From contig RQOL01000479.1 of the NCBI GenBank assembly GCA_013076295.1, positions 243,229 to 307,228 on the forward strand: 64,000 bases of DNA, written 5' to 3'. This document shows positions 28,868 through 40,215 of this stretch, piece by piece; position 1 is the stretch's first letter; every line of letters starts with the position of its first letter. A model generated the notes under the pieces. That model was given only the letters and a program-made list of their open reading frames with translations, did not search any database and was not told the DNA's origin. Origin of the DNA: Sanderia malayensis. Lineage: Eukaryota; Cnidaria; Scyphozoa; Semaeostomeae; Pelagiidae. Made by a program: the position numbers and the translations under genes.

Positions 28868-31800
28868 CACGACGCCACATTTCTCAAGAAAATAAAGGTG
28901 GGAGGTCGAATCTTCCCCCCTGCCATGCGACCGCCCCGCGCCCACGCTGCCGCCCCCCTGAAAGCCGCTTCCAAAAGTTGATAGCTTCAGTGTGAAGTTT
29001 GAAAAAAAAGTTGCCTTCAAAAATTTAATCAATCCTGGAAAATTTAAACTCAATCACTAATAAAAAATATATCAAACTGTAGCTAAGGAAACAGCGAATC
29101 CGATAAATATATTCACATTTCTTAACAGTGTTGTTTTGAATTTTAAGGGAGTATTTAGTGCAACCCAACACAAAACCCGTGAAAAAATTTTTTCATCAGC
29201 CAACTTTAAAAACACAAAAATTCCCCTAACTTGGTCAAAATTTGTCTATTGTAACTCAAATTACACCAACATGAAGCTGATACCTTGCCCAATAAGTATC
29301 GAGAGTAATTGGGTGCATTAGAAATGCTTTTCACAAATTTAGTTGGGTATTTTTGAAGCTCAAGACATGATTTTCTTGATCAAAATTGGCCGTGAAATCA
29401 AGCCCCTGCAAAAAATAGCATTGAAAACACGATTCACCAACTTTCAAATTCAATTAGCGTGGCCAATTTTTGTCCTACACACCCCACGAAAATATCAACA
29501 TGAAGCTAAAAGCTTGGCGAACATTTATCGAAAGTATTTGGGTGAAAAAAACAAAGTTTTGGCAGCTTAAAATTTAATTTTCCCGAATGCAAAACACACG
29601 CGTGTGGCATGAAAATTTCGTGTTTTCCAGCAAAACCCAAACTCGGCCAAAACTGTCCAAAAACAGAGGAAAATCAACAAAACAAAAAAAACAAAGCCAT
29701 ATAACTTTAGTTCTTGTGTAAATAAACAGTTATCGAAAGTTTAAATGGAGAAAATCGACCCAGAACGACCCGAGAAAATCAAAATTGTCTTCGTGTTTTG
29801 GTTAGGCCCTCGAGCCGAAAGAAAAACGTGAGGTGAAACAAAACAAAACTCGTGCTATTTAAAGCAAAAAACAATTGAATAAAGGAAATACCTTGAAATA
29901 ATTGTCCACACATTGTCTCCACAGGTCCTGAGAACAATTGACATGTCTTTACAATTGATTTCCGGCACGTATTCACGGTTAAACCGGATCAACTTGCCGC
30001 CCGTTCAACTACGAAAACACCTGTTTCTCCCTGCTCGTTTTGCATCTCATTAACTCCATCCGGGGAACTTTCTAGAAAGTCGGAGCACAAAATGGGGCAT
30101 AACTCCGGAACCGCTGGGGTTAGAAATTAGCCAAATAGTACACTGTCATCAGCACAATGCAGCGATCATTTCTATACCGATTTGCATCCTTATTTGCACC
30201 CCAAAAAAAAGCCTTTATGGATACAACGAAATTCCTTTGATCCCATTGTTTTTCGAACGTCGATTGTTCCGGAGACAATGACCCATTGTTGAGCTCCTCC
30301 TGGTCACGTGTGGAACAATCTTCTTATATAAGAGAAATGATGAAAGCAGTGCAGAGATTAAAGCAGATCACCAGGACTATATGAAAGTGCCCGAAGAGGA
30401 TAAAAAGGAAGCTTCAAAACTTGATTGTGGATTGAGGGCTAGAATGCAATTCAACGTCTAGTCAGATATTGAAAAAGCCATTGAAGAATATCAACAGACC
30501 AACTTTGTTCAGCTTTATAAAAGGAGCTCCCTCAGACTTACTGGATATGCGAAGAGATGTCCAAAGAAAAAAATAAACACCAATTTAAAATTTAGCGAAA
30601 TTGACTATGCATGTATTCATGGAGGAAAGAACTTCAAGTCAATTTCTAAAGGCTCCCGTCCAAACCAAAGGTATGGTCACGTTATTTTAGCCACTTATAT
30701 TAACCCTACTCCCACTGGCCAGCATTGCCTTTTAGAAGCAATTTCAATTGAGCACAAATTTTTATTTCTCCTTTCAAGATTTGAAATTTGAAAATAATGA
30801 TGACTGAATTGAGAATTGCCACAGGCTTGCATAAGACCATTAAGTGCAAAAGCTGTTAGTTCTATAATTGAAGATACAACATTAGGTATATGAGAGAAAA
30901 AGCGACAACATTCGTTAGCTAATAAACCCCAATAAATGCATTCTGTTCATTGCAGCACTTTCCAGATGGGATGTCTAGTTGCATTAAAATTCCGGACACA
31001 AAAGATGGAAATTCACTCATATTGAAAGAGTTTCAAACGGAACACAATCATGAAATTGATCAGGTAGGTCACACTTGTTTGTTAAATTTTTTTAGCTGAG
31101 AAAGTATTCAACAGAAGGAAAAGGCTTCCTGTAAGATGCTATTATTTACAACTTGATTAATGATGTCTCTTGATGCTACAAGGCTTTTTGTATAAAAGAC
31201 GATTCAGCAATTCCATTTAACGATACTATAAAGTATTCATTACACAAGATGCTTCCTTTATTTTTAGAATGGTTTTCTTCACCTGCCAAGGCAAAGAGCA
31301 ATCAACAAAGAGATTAAAGCAGACGTTAAGCTGATGCTAGATATGAAAGCAAACAAAAAGCTCCTGCAACGTCATATTACAGAAGCCACAGGAAAAGTTG
31401 TTATTTTGAAGGATATTCACAATATGGTGAATAAGAATAAAGGAGGTTTATCCGAATTTGCAGAAGAGATGCAGAAAGTTTCAGGTTAGTTGACGTAGTT
31501 AAAGTTGTCATCAAAAAACACAAATTGTCAAAGTATATCTAGACAGACTTTAATTATTCACAACAACTAGTAATACAGAGTAGTTAAAAAAACCTGCAAC
31601 GCATCACTGTCTCTATTTTCTGTTTCCTCTGGCCTTTTCTGGTAGGCCATTGACCACAGAAAATATTGAACAGTTGTTATGTAAGACGGCAAAAAAATTT
31701 GATCAGGAAAAAATTCCGTTCAAAGCCTTATGAACTTTTCAATTAAAACAGTTAATTCTCTTCCAAAAGATTGCAATTTAAATTTTCGAAATTTAAAATT

Positions 31801-32259
31801 GTCCAACTTTTTTCGAGAATAATTTTTTTAGATATGACACCATCCCAAATATTTGTACGAAATCTTTGTTTTCGAAATTTTGCCTAATTCGAAAATTCTG
31901 AAAAATTGACAAATTATTACATTGAGGTACATATAAGATAAACAAAAAATAAACATAAGCTTGGTTTCCCTTTGCTATGATATAAAGAGGGATACATTCT
32001 TTTTTAGGTTCAGTGGTTCAGTTCTTTTTTAGCATGCTAATCCATGCGACATACAAACTGAATGACTTACGCCTTCCCTTGTATATGTTCCTAGTGGTGG
32101 ATGGCAATGGAGAAAGTGAAGTTGTAGGCTAAATGTTGGTGTCTGATGAGCAGCGTGATACAGTGAGACAGATGATGACTTACTTTAAACAGCATAGCCC
32201 ATCTTGGGAGGAAACAAATTGCATAATGGCTGACAAAGATCTCACAGAACGGGATGTGA

Positions 32260-33327
32260 TCTAATATATATATTCTACGGAGTCACGCACGATGACGCAC
32301 TTTCCTTGCCAAAAACAATAGATTTGACCAGAAACAATAGCTCGAACGCCCAAAAACAATGGGCCGAAACGACGAACGAGGTATCCATAAAGGCTTTTTT
32401 CTGAGGGCCTTAATCTGCGCTATTGTCAAATGAGCTATTCTTTGCCGACTGAACCAGAAAGTTATCTATATGAGAGCTTACAGTTTCAACTAAAAGGTTA
32501 GGAAATTCTTGTTAAAGTTCGCCTAATTGGCTATCACGAAAAAACAACGGTTTAAGCTGGCGAAATTTCCAAATTCACGTCGCGAACTCCATTTTCGAAC
32601 AAAGCATTCGCTGTTCAAGTGACACGTTTCGCCTTTTGCTGCAATTTGATTGGCTCTTTCGCAACTTCACGTCAACAGTCACACATTTTTCGTTATTATG
32701 CAAATTAGCCCTCGGGTTGAACAGCAGGTACTTTTGGAGAACACACCTGTTTTTGTTTTGAACACAAAAGATAACTGCGCGCCTTTTAAAGTGTTTTATG
32801 ACCTAAATTATCTTTGTAAAGACTTGCTAATTGTTTGAGAGACCTCTGGAAAATTACAGGAAACAATTCAGAACACAGGTGATAGCTTTGTTTTGTATTT
32901 TGAGTGACATAGTTTTAGTTTTTGTAGTAGGCGACCGCCATTGTTGCTTCAGCATGCTTGCGACGCTTAGGCCTCATGTAAACAAGCCCAAAGTTTTAAT
33001 AAACAAATTATGATAAGGGGTTATCAGGCGAGCACAGCGAGCTAGCCCACTGTACGTGGGTTTGAAAGAGGCATGAGTGTCAGTGAATGCAGTGCAAGAA
33101 GTGTGCCAACCACAGGCGAGTGCAGCGAGCTAACCCAGGGTACGTGGGGTTGACAGGGGCATGAGCTCGAGGGAATGCAGCGCACAAAGTGCGCCAACCA
33201 CAGGCGAGAGCAGCGAGCTGCCCCATTGGACGTGGGGATAAGGGGCATGAGCATAAGCGAATGCAGCGCAAGTTGTTTTCACTTGCCCCCCCTCCGGGAA
33301 GTGAGCAATCGCGAGCGCCCCGGCTAG
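32260..33327 (+). mobile_element. Solo Helitron-like insertion inside the MULE pseudogene (HelA relative)
   Basis: Starts TCTAATATATATATTC and ends CCCCGGCTAG. The flanks are A (32259) and T (33328). Cutting it out gives GATGTGA-TAAAGGAAG, which restores the frame Asp-Val-Ile-Lys-Glu-Glu expected in the MULE. There is no target-site duplication. The start is related to the HelA 5' end (TCTATATATACTATTCTACG) and the end to module A. The middle (about 32290-33010) resembles module B only in patches, such as AAAAGCCTTTATGGATAC on the minus strand. It encodes nothing I recognise. Confidence 0.85.
33025..33275 (+). repeat. Three 88-bp tandem repeats with GCGCAC/GTGCGC hairpin
   Basis: Units start at 33025, 33113 and 33201 with CAGGCGAG. 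Each ends near GCAGCGCACAAAGTGCGCCA or a variant. The 6-bp stem and 3-nt loop match the hairpin of HelA module A, so this is a tandemly multiplied Helitron 3' region. A related unit is found in the fragment at 49442-49605. Confidence 0.85.
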
Positions 33328-34565
33328 TAAAGGAAGAACTTCCCCAAGCAGCTTTGCTTATATGCTTGTTTCATACAATGCGTAATTTTCGCAGGGAGGT
33401 GACATCTGAAAAGATGAATATTACGAATGACGAGCGAATACAAATCCTTTAAATTTTGCACTCAATGGCTTAGTCCAAAAGTGAGGCTGTTTATGACGAC
33501 TTGTATGCACAGCTCATGTGCACAAGATTCACTAAAGTGAAAGATTACTTCAATGAAAATTGACATCCAATCAAAGACAAATGGGTTGAAGGGTTAAAGA
33601 ATAGGTTGGCAAACTTTATGAACTCTACCAACAATCATCTCGAAAGCATCAACCAAAAATTCAAGAGTGTTGTTTCCAGGCACTCAAGTTTATTACAATT
33701 TTATAAAAATCTGCAGCATTGTATATCTTCTTTAAAGTTGGAGCGAGATCACCGGGCCCTAGCCATGTTCCAAAAGAGGCCTGTAAAATTAAACCAGCTT
33801 GACCCTGACGAGACAAAATACCTTGAAGTATGTACGTCATTTGCTTACAAATACATTCGACAGAAAATTTCATTGAGCTTGAAAGTTGGGGACTTTAATG
33901 ATGTTGCCTCGGGGAACTACACTGTTAATTCTACTAAGGGTGTATTGAATGTTGCAACTGAGAAATGCTCCCTTGTTGCCACATCTTTGCCTTAAGGAAA
34001 CAACTTCAGCATCCATTGTATTCTGATCGTCTGTGCGACAAAAGATGGACAAAATTATATTACAGAAACTCGCATAGAGTATTCAAGACAAATCAGGAAG
34101 ATTCGCCTGAAGATGCAAAGAGTGATGACGATTTAGATAATATTCTACCAATCACCATGAGAGATGAGCAAACACAAACCAGAAAAGTCTTGTCACAGCA
34201 TGAAAAATACAGAAAAGCATTTGCCACTGCCCCAAAGTTGGCGAGTGTTTCAAGTGAAATTCCAATGAGACAGTTCAATAGCCACCTTGACGTGCTTAAG
34301 ACGATCCTTTCAGCATGGGTAGAAGAAAAACATGTTATTGTTAATGCTATTACTCCAGGCGAAGAGGAAACAGATAATCAACAACTTGGCAGAACTACGT
34401 TCCAAGAAAACAAAATTGTTCAGAATGAAAATGTTGTACCAATTGATGATGGTTGTGACTGTGGATGACGAGGAAATGGAGTTTGTGTCTGAATCTGGAG
34501 AGATCCGGAAGTCAATTGATAACGTAAAAACAGAGCAAGATATGAAGACATCTCAAGGACAGAAA

Positions 34566-35288
34566 GGTGCGTCTGTTCTTTTGATTATTGCTTTTCACCA
34601 TACAACCGTCTATTTGTGAGTATTAATTTCTCTGAAAATACCTGCCCCAAAAAGAACAATAATTTTTTGCTATCGAATAAGAACATATCTTTCGATAATT
34701 TTTTCATTTCATACCATTTTTCCTTTGAAATATCGTTTCCAAATTTTTACTTTATGACATCAAGTTAGGGTAGAAAAGTAGACCTTCTAATGCAAAACTT
34801 CATATTTATGAATCTCAAACATTTTCAGGATTAGCATTTAATTGCAGATGTAGTATGTTTCTGTTTTGCAATAACTACCCGCACAACCATGGAAATGTGG
34901 TGATATTTTGCTCCTTAGAAACTCATAATTATAGTTAAAACTAGGCTGAAAATAATGACTTTGACAAACGTGAAAGACAAAACACATCCTGGCCGTTGGC
35001 GACAGTTGAAAGTGATGAATGGCAAAGCGAGGCTGGAATTTATTTTACAGTGATGGTAAAGCTTGAAAATTGAAATAATAATGAAATTGGATTAAAATAT
35101 CTCCCTTGAAAATAAGCCAATCTCAGCAACTGAGGGCCCAAAATCCAAGCATCTAATATCAAAATCAAAGAAAATCTAAAAAATGGCATCAGTTTCAAGA
35201 TTTACTGCACAAAATTTTTAATCAGACTTTTGTTATTGGCTTTATACAATGACCCTTTTGAATATTCTTCATCCCATAGCCCTTTTAG
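34566..35288. other. AT-rich stretch between MULE exons
   Basis: Begins at a plausible donor (AGAAAG then GTGCGT near 34567) and ends at an acceptor TTTTAG at 35288. It probably represents intronic remains of the MULE gene. I see no other feature. Confidence 0.4.
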
Positions 35289-35440
35289 AAATTAAACTGC
35301 CGCCGAAAATGAAACAACGAGGAAGAACAAGAGGCCTTCAACTTACTGCAGTGGGATTGCCAACTAAAAACCTAGAAAAGAGTCAAAAGCCATGAAGCCG
35401 AAATTATTGAAGAACAAATCAGCTTTGGAAAAAGAACAAT
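35289..35440 (+). pseudogene. MULE C-terminal exon relic
   Basis: Reads IKLPPKMKQRGRTRG followed by TAVGLPTKN, the basic PPKMxxRGRxKG tail found near the C-terminus of SWIM-type MULE transposases. Bounded by TTTTAG and GTAAGT. A premature stop follows KSQKP. It is probably the last recognisable exon of the gene starting at 30336. Confidence 0.65.
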
Positions 35441-36654
35441 GTAAGTATTCCTATGCATAGTTGCAGAAGTGTTTCCAGCTTGATGACATTTGTGTTTCAA
35501 TCAATTACATGTGTGACCCGTCCCCCAGTAAAACCCCTGGTTGCATTTTGCAGTGTCAATTCCCAAATGCCTTATTTTAAAAAATAAATCCCTGAAGATG
35601 ACCTTTTTTCGTAAATTTAAAACAAGTTTTTTTTTCTGGGAATTTGTGAACATTAGTATTCTTAGTGGTTTGATCATAAAAACTGTTTTTTGTCTCCTGA
35701 TAAAAATCTGATTCAATTCTGGACTACTGTTTCTTTACTCTAGTAGAGTAGAAGCAACCAAATGTTATCAAAAGTTGCATCTGAAGTTTTGGACAAAAAA
35801 TCTCAAGTGCTCACACCATTTTTGGTCACACTTTAGTTGGCACGCAAATTATGGAACAATTTTTGACCATATCTTTCTTGTCATTATTTTTATCCAAATG
35901 GCGCGTTACATTTAAGATCAGCTCTCCTCAAAATCCATAATTTCCCAACAAATCACCAATTGTGGAAAAAGGATACCCGCTCTTTAAACAAAACTCTATT
36001 TGCATGCTAGAAAATGTTCATATATCTTTCTACATTGTTTGATGCACAATTCAGCCAATAATTATGTTCCTATTCTTTATTTCAGTTATTCTGGGGCTGT
36101 CAGTGTAATCTGTTGATTATCAACCTCCACCTCCATAAGGCAGTTAAGTTGGCAAGGACATTAGTTTGCTACACTCCACTCGCAAAAGTTTGGGAACGCC
36201 TGATGAAAAATGGCATCTAGAAGTGGCCCTAGGCCTGAGCAAGAAAATTTACATAACAATGTACGACTACCAAACGGGTTTCAATAGCAAATATATTTAG
36301 CATAAATATACTCAAAATTTCATACATTTTCAAATGAAAACATAATTTAAACTATATCACATTGTTTTACAATAATATTAAAAAAAAACTGCGAAGAGGT
36401 CCGTTAAAATATGTTTACGAAAATTTATCGAAATGGAGAAATTAAAGGCCAATAATTATAATTTCTTTCACTCAAAGCCACGCAAATTCTCTCTCATTTA
36501 AAAGAGAATGTTTTAAAACTTTGAAAAATGTAAGAATTATTTAGGTGACTGTCTTGAACTTTTAAAAATCACGGTTTAAGTCTTTGTTTATCATTTTAGG
36601 AATTTGATTTGACAAAACCTATTTTTCCGTAATTTATTTTCCAGATTGAAAAAA
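35441..36654. other. No recognised feature
   Basis: AT-rich sequence. An acceptor-like TTTCAG at about 36085 is followed by a short open stretch that I could not assign; it might be a last MULE exon. Confidence 0.3.
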
Positions 36655-37050
36655 GCATGACATCATCCAGACGCAGTAATTGTCAGGGGGTCGCAGATCA
36701 CATGTTTTGTTCGACTCAATGCTTAAGTGCGAATCAAAGCTCGGGTCATGTCCCCCTCGCACGCAAAACAAAAGCCGAGGAGAGCAGCGGGCAAGGCGGT
36801 ATCTGACACAGCACACAAAGCAGACTTCAAACGAAAACAAAGGGCGGAAGGATTTTCGAGATAGAAAAGTGTAAAAATCTGAAAAACGAAATCGAATTTG
36901 GCAAAAACAAATAATTTCTAGGCTTCTCCACTCCAAGGGGAACGAATGGAAGCGTTTTCGAAAAAGAACCCAGAAAGCAGGAAAATGCTGGAGGGACGAC
37001 AACACCCATGCCGGGTGGTCTTTGACCTCAGCTTCCGCGGCCGCTCAGAT
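36655..37050 (-). mobile_element. Diverged HelC relic, 5' half only
   Basis: Aligns with HelC positions 7087-7445: CATCATCCAGACGC, then CACGCAAAACAAAAG, AAACAAAGGGCG, ATAATTTCTAGGCTT and a GGAGGGACGACAAC-like stretch appear in the same order, with many substitutions. The hairpin end is missing. It is an older copy than the array members and lies outside any (TATG)n tract. Confidence 0.65.
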
Positions 37051-37387
37051 ATTATTAAGTAGAGATGTCAAATCATTTTCTTCTCCAAGTCACGCCAACA
37101 TTTAGCAGGTTGCTATGGCACTGTTATTAGCTAAAATAAAAATATTGTAGAAGGCATTATGGGAATGGCATTAGTTCATATTTCCTAATAAGTTTTTGGC
37201 ATTATTTGATATTTACTGTACAATTAATGTTATTTCATTTTGAAAACTAAAACAAATATTGATATTGTCCTCTTTAGAAAATGTCATAATTTGAAATGAA
37301 ATTTTATAAATTCCTTATTTTGGCACACACCTCGTTAAGATGGACAAAAAATTCTTCTCTCAAAACAAACGAAGCGCCCGTATTTTT
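37051..37387. other. No recognised feature
   Basis: AT-rich spacer between the HelC relic and the rRNA fragment. Confidence 0.3.
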
Positions 37388-37604
37388 TTTTAGTCTAATA
37401 AATACATCCCTTCCGGAAGTCGGGACTTTTCGCAAGTATTAGCTCTAGAATTACCATGGTTATCCATGTAGTCACGTACAATCAAATAAACGATAACTGA
37501 TTTAATGAGCCATTCGCAGTCTCACAGTACAAATGCTTATACTTGGATATGCATGGCTTAATCTTTGAGACAAGCATATGACTACTGGCAGGATCAACCA
37601 GATA
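37388..37604 (-). rRNA. 18S rRNA gene, 5' end fragment (about 217 bp)
   Basis: On the minus strand it begins TATCTGGTTGATCCTGCCAG and continues through CATATGCTTGTCTCAAAGAT, GCGAATGGCTCATTAAATCA, GGTAATTCTAGAGCTAATAC and AAAAGTCCCGACTTC to GATGTATTTATTAGACTA. These are the conserved first 200 or so bases of eukaryotic small-subunit rRNA. After the run of A at 37388 it no longer matches 18S. The usual TACCTGG is TATCTGG and the usual GCATGTCTAAGT is GCATATCCAAGT, so this is probably a pseudogene fragment. With under an eighth of the gene present it cannot make a functional rRNA. Confidence 0.93.
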
Positions 37605-37875
37605 ACGACTAGTAGTCACTGAGCGTGTGACCGAGCGTGCATCGAAGCACACTGCGGCCCACGTCACTCTCGATCTATCCATCTAGGCTGCTGGAGGCGA
37701 TGGCCGATTGTCGCTACACGCCTGTCTTTCCCTCGCCTTTCCGATCTCCTCGACCTGATGCACTCACACGCTCGGCCAGGCTGCACATAGATGCAGAGCT
37801 GGGCGTCGAGAGCGGTCATCGATTTCCTTGGCTCAATGACCTGGACTAAAGACACCTAGCAAGCGAGCCTCGGGT
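37605..37875 (-). other. Probable 5' external transcribed spacer next to the 18S fragment
   Basis: The sequence directly upstream of the 18S start is GC-richer than its surroundings and does not match the arrays. Its position suggests rDNA spacer carried along with the 18S end, but this is inferred from adjacency only. Confidence 0.5.
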
Positions 37876-38147
37876 AAGTAAAAATTAAGCTATGAAATAA
37901 GTAATTAAGCCAGTTATAAGATTATTTGTTTCACCTTCAGTATTCAGCCACGCCTCTTCTGCTGTTGAATTTTCTTCTCTGGTCGTTTTCCTTTCCCAAA
38001 ATAATATAATGTGGACGGAACGGAGCAACAAATAAAAAGTCGACGTCAGAGCTCTACTGAAACAGAACACAGACCACAGAAATTCACCCATAACCACTTA
38101 TACTCGCTTGCACATGCGCCAAAACTGAGTGAGTCAAAACTGAGCAA

Positions 38148-38434
38148 GGTATTTTTAATGTTCTTCTCGGTGCCGCAAGAAATCCTATTGAGTGTGCATG
38201 TGGCAGGCTGAAGGCAAGCTGGTCAGTTCTGAAAAGAAAAGTTGATTTGAAACTGGAATCAGTACCTATTGTTATTTATGCATGTTTTGTCCTGCACAAC
38301 TACTGTGAGAGAAACAAAACAACCCTGATCCAATTTACTCATGTGATGCTGGGGAAAGTGAAATAATAAGAAACATCTTGGTAGATTCTATAAAGGATAA
38401 CCTTCCAGATGATCTTGTAGAGGAAATTGATTAA
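38148..38434 (+). pseudogene. PIF/Harbinger-type transposase, C-terminal relic
   Basis: Reads AARNPIECACGRLKASWSVL, then KRKVDLKLESVPIVIYACF and VLHNYCERNK. This matches the end of the DDE_Tnp_4 domain (ARxxIECAFGRLKxRW and ACFVLHNxCE), with the last catalytic Glu in IEC kept. A frame change near 38350 leads into SEIIRNILVDSIKDNLPD and a stop at 38432. A one-base disturbance near 38155 separates it from the residues upstream. The N-terminal and central DDE parts are absent, so it cannot act as a transposase. Confidence 0.8.
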
Positions 38435-39093
38435 AAACTGATCATTCATGAAAAGTAAGTGTGGTTACTATCTAGATATGTAACATAGGCATAAACAAAC
38501 ATAACCCCAAAAGTGATTTAGTTGAAAAATGTTGTGTTCAGAAGTGATTGAAAAAGATCTAAAAAAGGTGACTATATGTTCTCTCTTCTTCCTGATTTTG
38601 ATTTTGCTGCCTGTGTTGACCACTATTGTGGCCCATCGTTATCATGTAAATTTTTCTTATCAATTTCATTTTAATTTCATTTTTAAAAAGAACTGAAAAA
38701 AACGCAATTTTGAATTTAAAACAAACAAATTTTCGATTACAAAGTATGTTTTGAATTGTTTTCAGCTTACTTAAATTTGATTTTAATTCAAAACTGTTTC
38801 CAGAATTTTTTTATTCCCTGAAGAGCCCAGCACTATCAACCTCTTTTTGGTGCATGGCTCAAGAAGAGGTATATTTTCACGCCATTTTTGTTGCTGAAAA
38901 CACGTCTTTGCACTGAACATGTTGTCGTTTCTTACTGGCTTGTTCTGTGGAAATTCTGTGCTCATAGACTTGGATAGGCTTAAATAAATAAACCAATACA
39001 ATGAAGGGAAAAGGGAGGGATTCATGCCGCAACTTTGAGAAGCGAATTGGAATGAAGAGAGCAGGGAATGGGTTTGGACCAAAACAAACCTTT
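38435..39093. other. No recognised feature up to the assembly gap
   Basis: AT-rich unique sequence with no convincing coding signal. Confidence 0.3.
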
Positions 39094-39193
39094 NNNNNNN
39101 NNNNNNNNNNNNNNNNNNNNNNNNNNNNNNNNNNNNNNNNNNNNNNNNNNNNNNNNNNNNNNNNNNNNNNNNNNNNNNNNNNNNNNNNNNNNN
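39094..39193. other. Assembly gap, 100 N
   Basis: Exactly 100 N, the customary placeholder for a gap of unknown size. It falls where the right array begins with minisatellite sequence, so missing array copies are likely. Confidence 0.99.
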
Positions 39194-39303
39194 ATACCCT
39201 ACAATCATACCCTACGATACATACCCTACAATACATACCCTACAATACATACCCTACAATACATACCCTACAATGCATACCCTACAATACATACCCTACC
39301 ATA
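39194..39303. repeat. 14-bp minisatellite array 7 (cut by gap)
   Basis: Seven to eight units of TACAATACATACCC between the gap and the B module. Confidence 0.93.
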
Positions 39304-40056
39304 CTTCCCGCTGGCAAGCGACCACCCAGCGCCCACCCTGCCGCCCCCCTAAAAGCCGTTTCTTCTGAAAGTGAAAAAATGAATTTATCAACCTACTTTA
39401 CAGACACTAAAACTTTCAAATTTAATTAACTTTAGCTCTCGTGTAAATAAACAGTTTTCGAAAGTTTAAATGGAGAAAATCGGCCAAGAACGACCCGAGA
39501 AAATCAAAATTGTCTTCGTGTTTGGTTAGGCCCTCGAGCTGAAAGAAACACGTGAGGTGAAACAAAACAAAACTCTGCTATTTGAAGCCAAAAACAATTG
39601 AATAAAGGAAATACCTTGAAATAATTGTTCACCAATTGTCTCCACAGTCTTGACAACAATTGACATGTCTTTACAATTGATTTCCGGCACGTATTCACGT
39701 TTAAACCCGAGCAACTTGCCGCCCGTTCAACGAAAAAACACGTGCTTCTCCCTGCTCGTTTTGCATCTCATTAACTCGGTCCTCGGAACTTTCTAGAAGG
39801 TCGGAACACAAAATGGGTCATAACTCTGGAACCGCTGGGGTTAGAAATTAGCGGAAAGCTTTAGTTTCATCAGCACAACGCAGCGATCATTTTTATGCCA
39901 ATTCGAACCTTTAATGACCTCCAAAGAAAAAGCCTTTGTGTTCACAACGAAATTCCTTTGATCCCATTGTTTGGTCGAACGTCGATTGTTCACCAAACAA
40001 TAGCCCATTGTTTAGAGTCGGCGGGTCACCTGTTGACGTAGATTATATAATAGAGA
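39194..40056 (-). mobile_element. HelA copy 8, truncated at the gap
   Basis: The 5' TC is at 40056. A short-subtype B module (40056-39303) joins the minisatellite at ATACTTCCCGCTGGCAAGCG as in copy 3 and also lacks the stretch between TTTAATTAAC and TTTAGCTCTCGTG. About 110 bp of minisatellite remains before the gap. Confidence 0.72.
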
Positions 40057-40215
40057 CTAACCGGGGCCCGGGCGCGACGCTCCCCCCTGGAGCCCCCCAA
40101 GCAACAAAAGTTTAATGTGGTTGGCGCGCTTCGCGCGCTGCATTCTCTAGCGCTCATGCCCTTACTACATACCTACATACATGCATACATACATACATAC
40201 ATACATACTTACATA

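Larger units (their letters stand above)
27451..30335 (-). mobile_element. HelA copy 6, end of left array, HelC-free
   Basis: A roughly 2.9-kb unit whose 3' end keeps CTAG (27451). Two A modules (27550-27451 and 27800-27691) flank a long pure (TATG)n tract with no HelC, another empty form. Module B (30335-28868) is a diverged subtype. The 5' end TCTCTTATATAAGAAG abuts the remains of the MULE gene at 30336. The outer flank on this side is T, not the A preferred by Helitrons, so the exact boundary is less certain. Confidence 0.72.
30336..34565 (+). pseudogene. MULE (Mutator-like) transposase with SWIM zinc finger, ZSWIM3-like, decayed
   Basis: Fragments align in order with animal MULE transposases. 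An N-terminal exon (30336-30670) holds YACIHGGKNFKSISKGSRPNQ. The exon at 30956-31063 ends in the EHNHE motif. The exon at 31268-31484 holds HITEATGKVVILKDIHNMV. The DDE core starts at 32008 with HATYKLNDLRLPLY (the usual catalytic Asp of DATYK is His), then MADKDLTERDVI. After the nested element it resumes at 33329 with KEELPQAALLICLFHTMRNF, STNNHLESINQKFKSV and the SWIM-like MLPCCHIFALR. In-frame stops occur at 30459, 32130 and three times at 33450-33570; frameshifts lie near 31010 and 33940. Bounding GT/AG sites suggest spliced exons. It is not functional as read. Confidence 0.85.

Noticed and set aside
32260..33327. Tc1/mariner-type MITE with TA duplication
   Set aside because: The ends are not inverted repeats. 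The TC...CTAG frame with A and T flanks restores the interrupted reading frame exactly, whereas counting a TA duplication does not.
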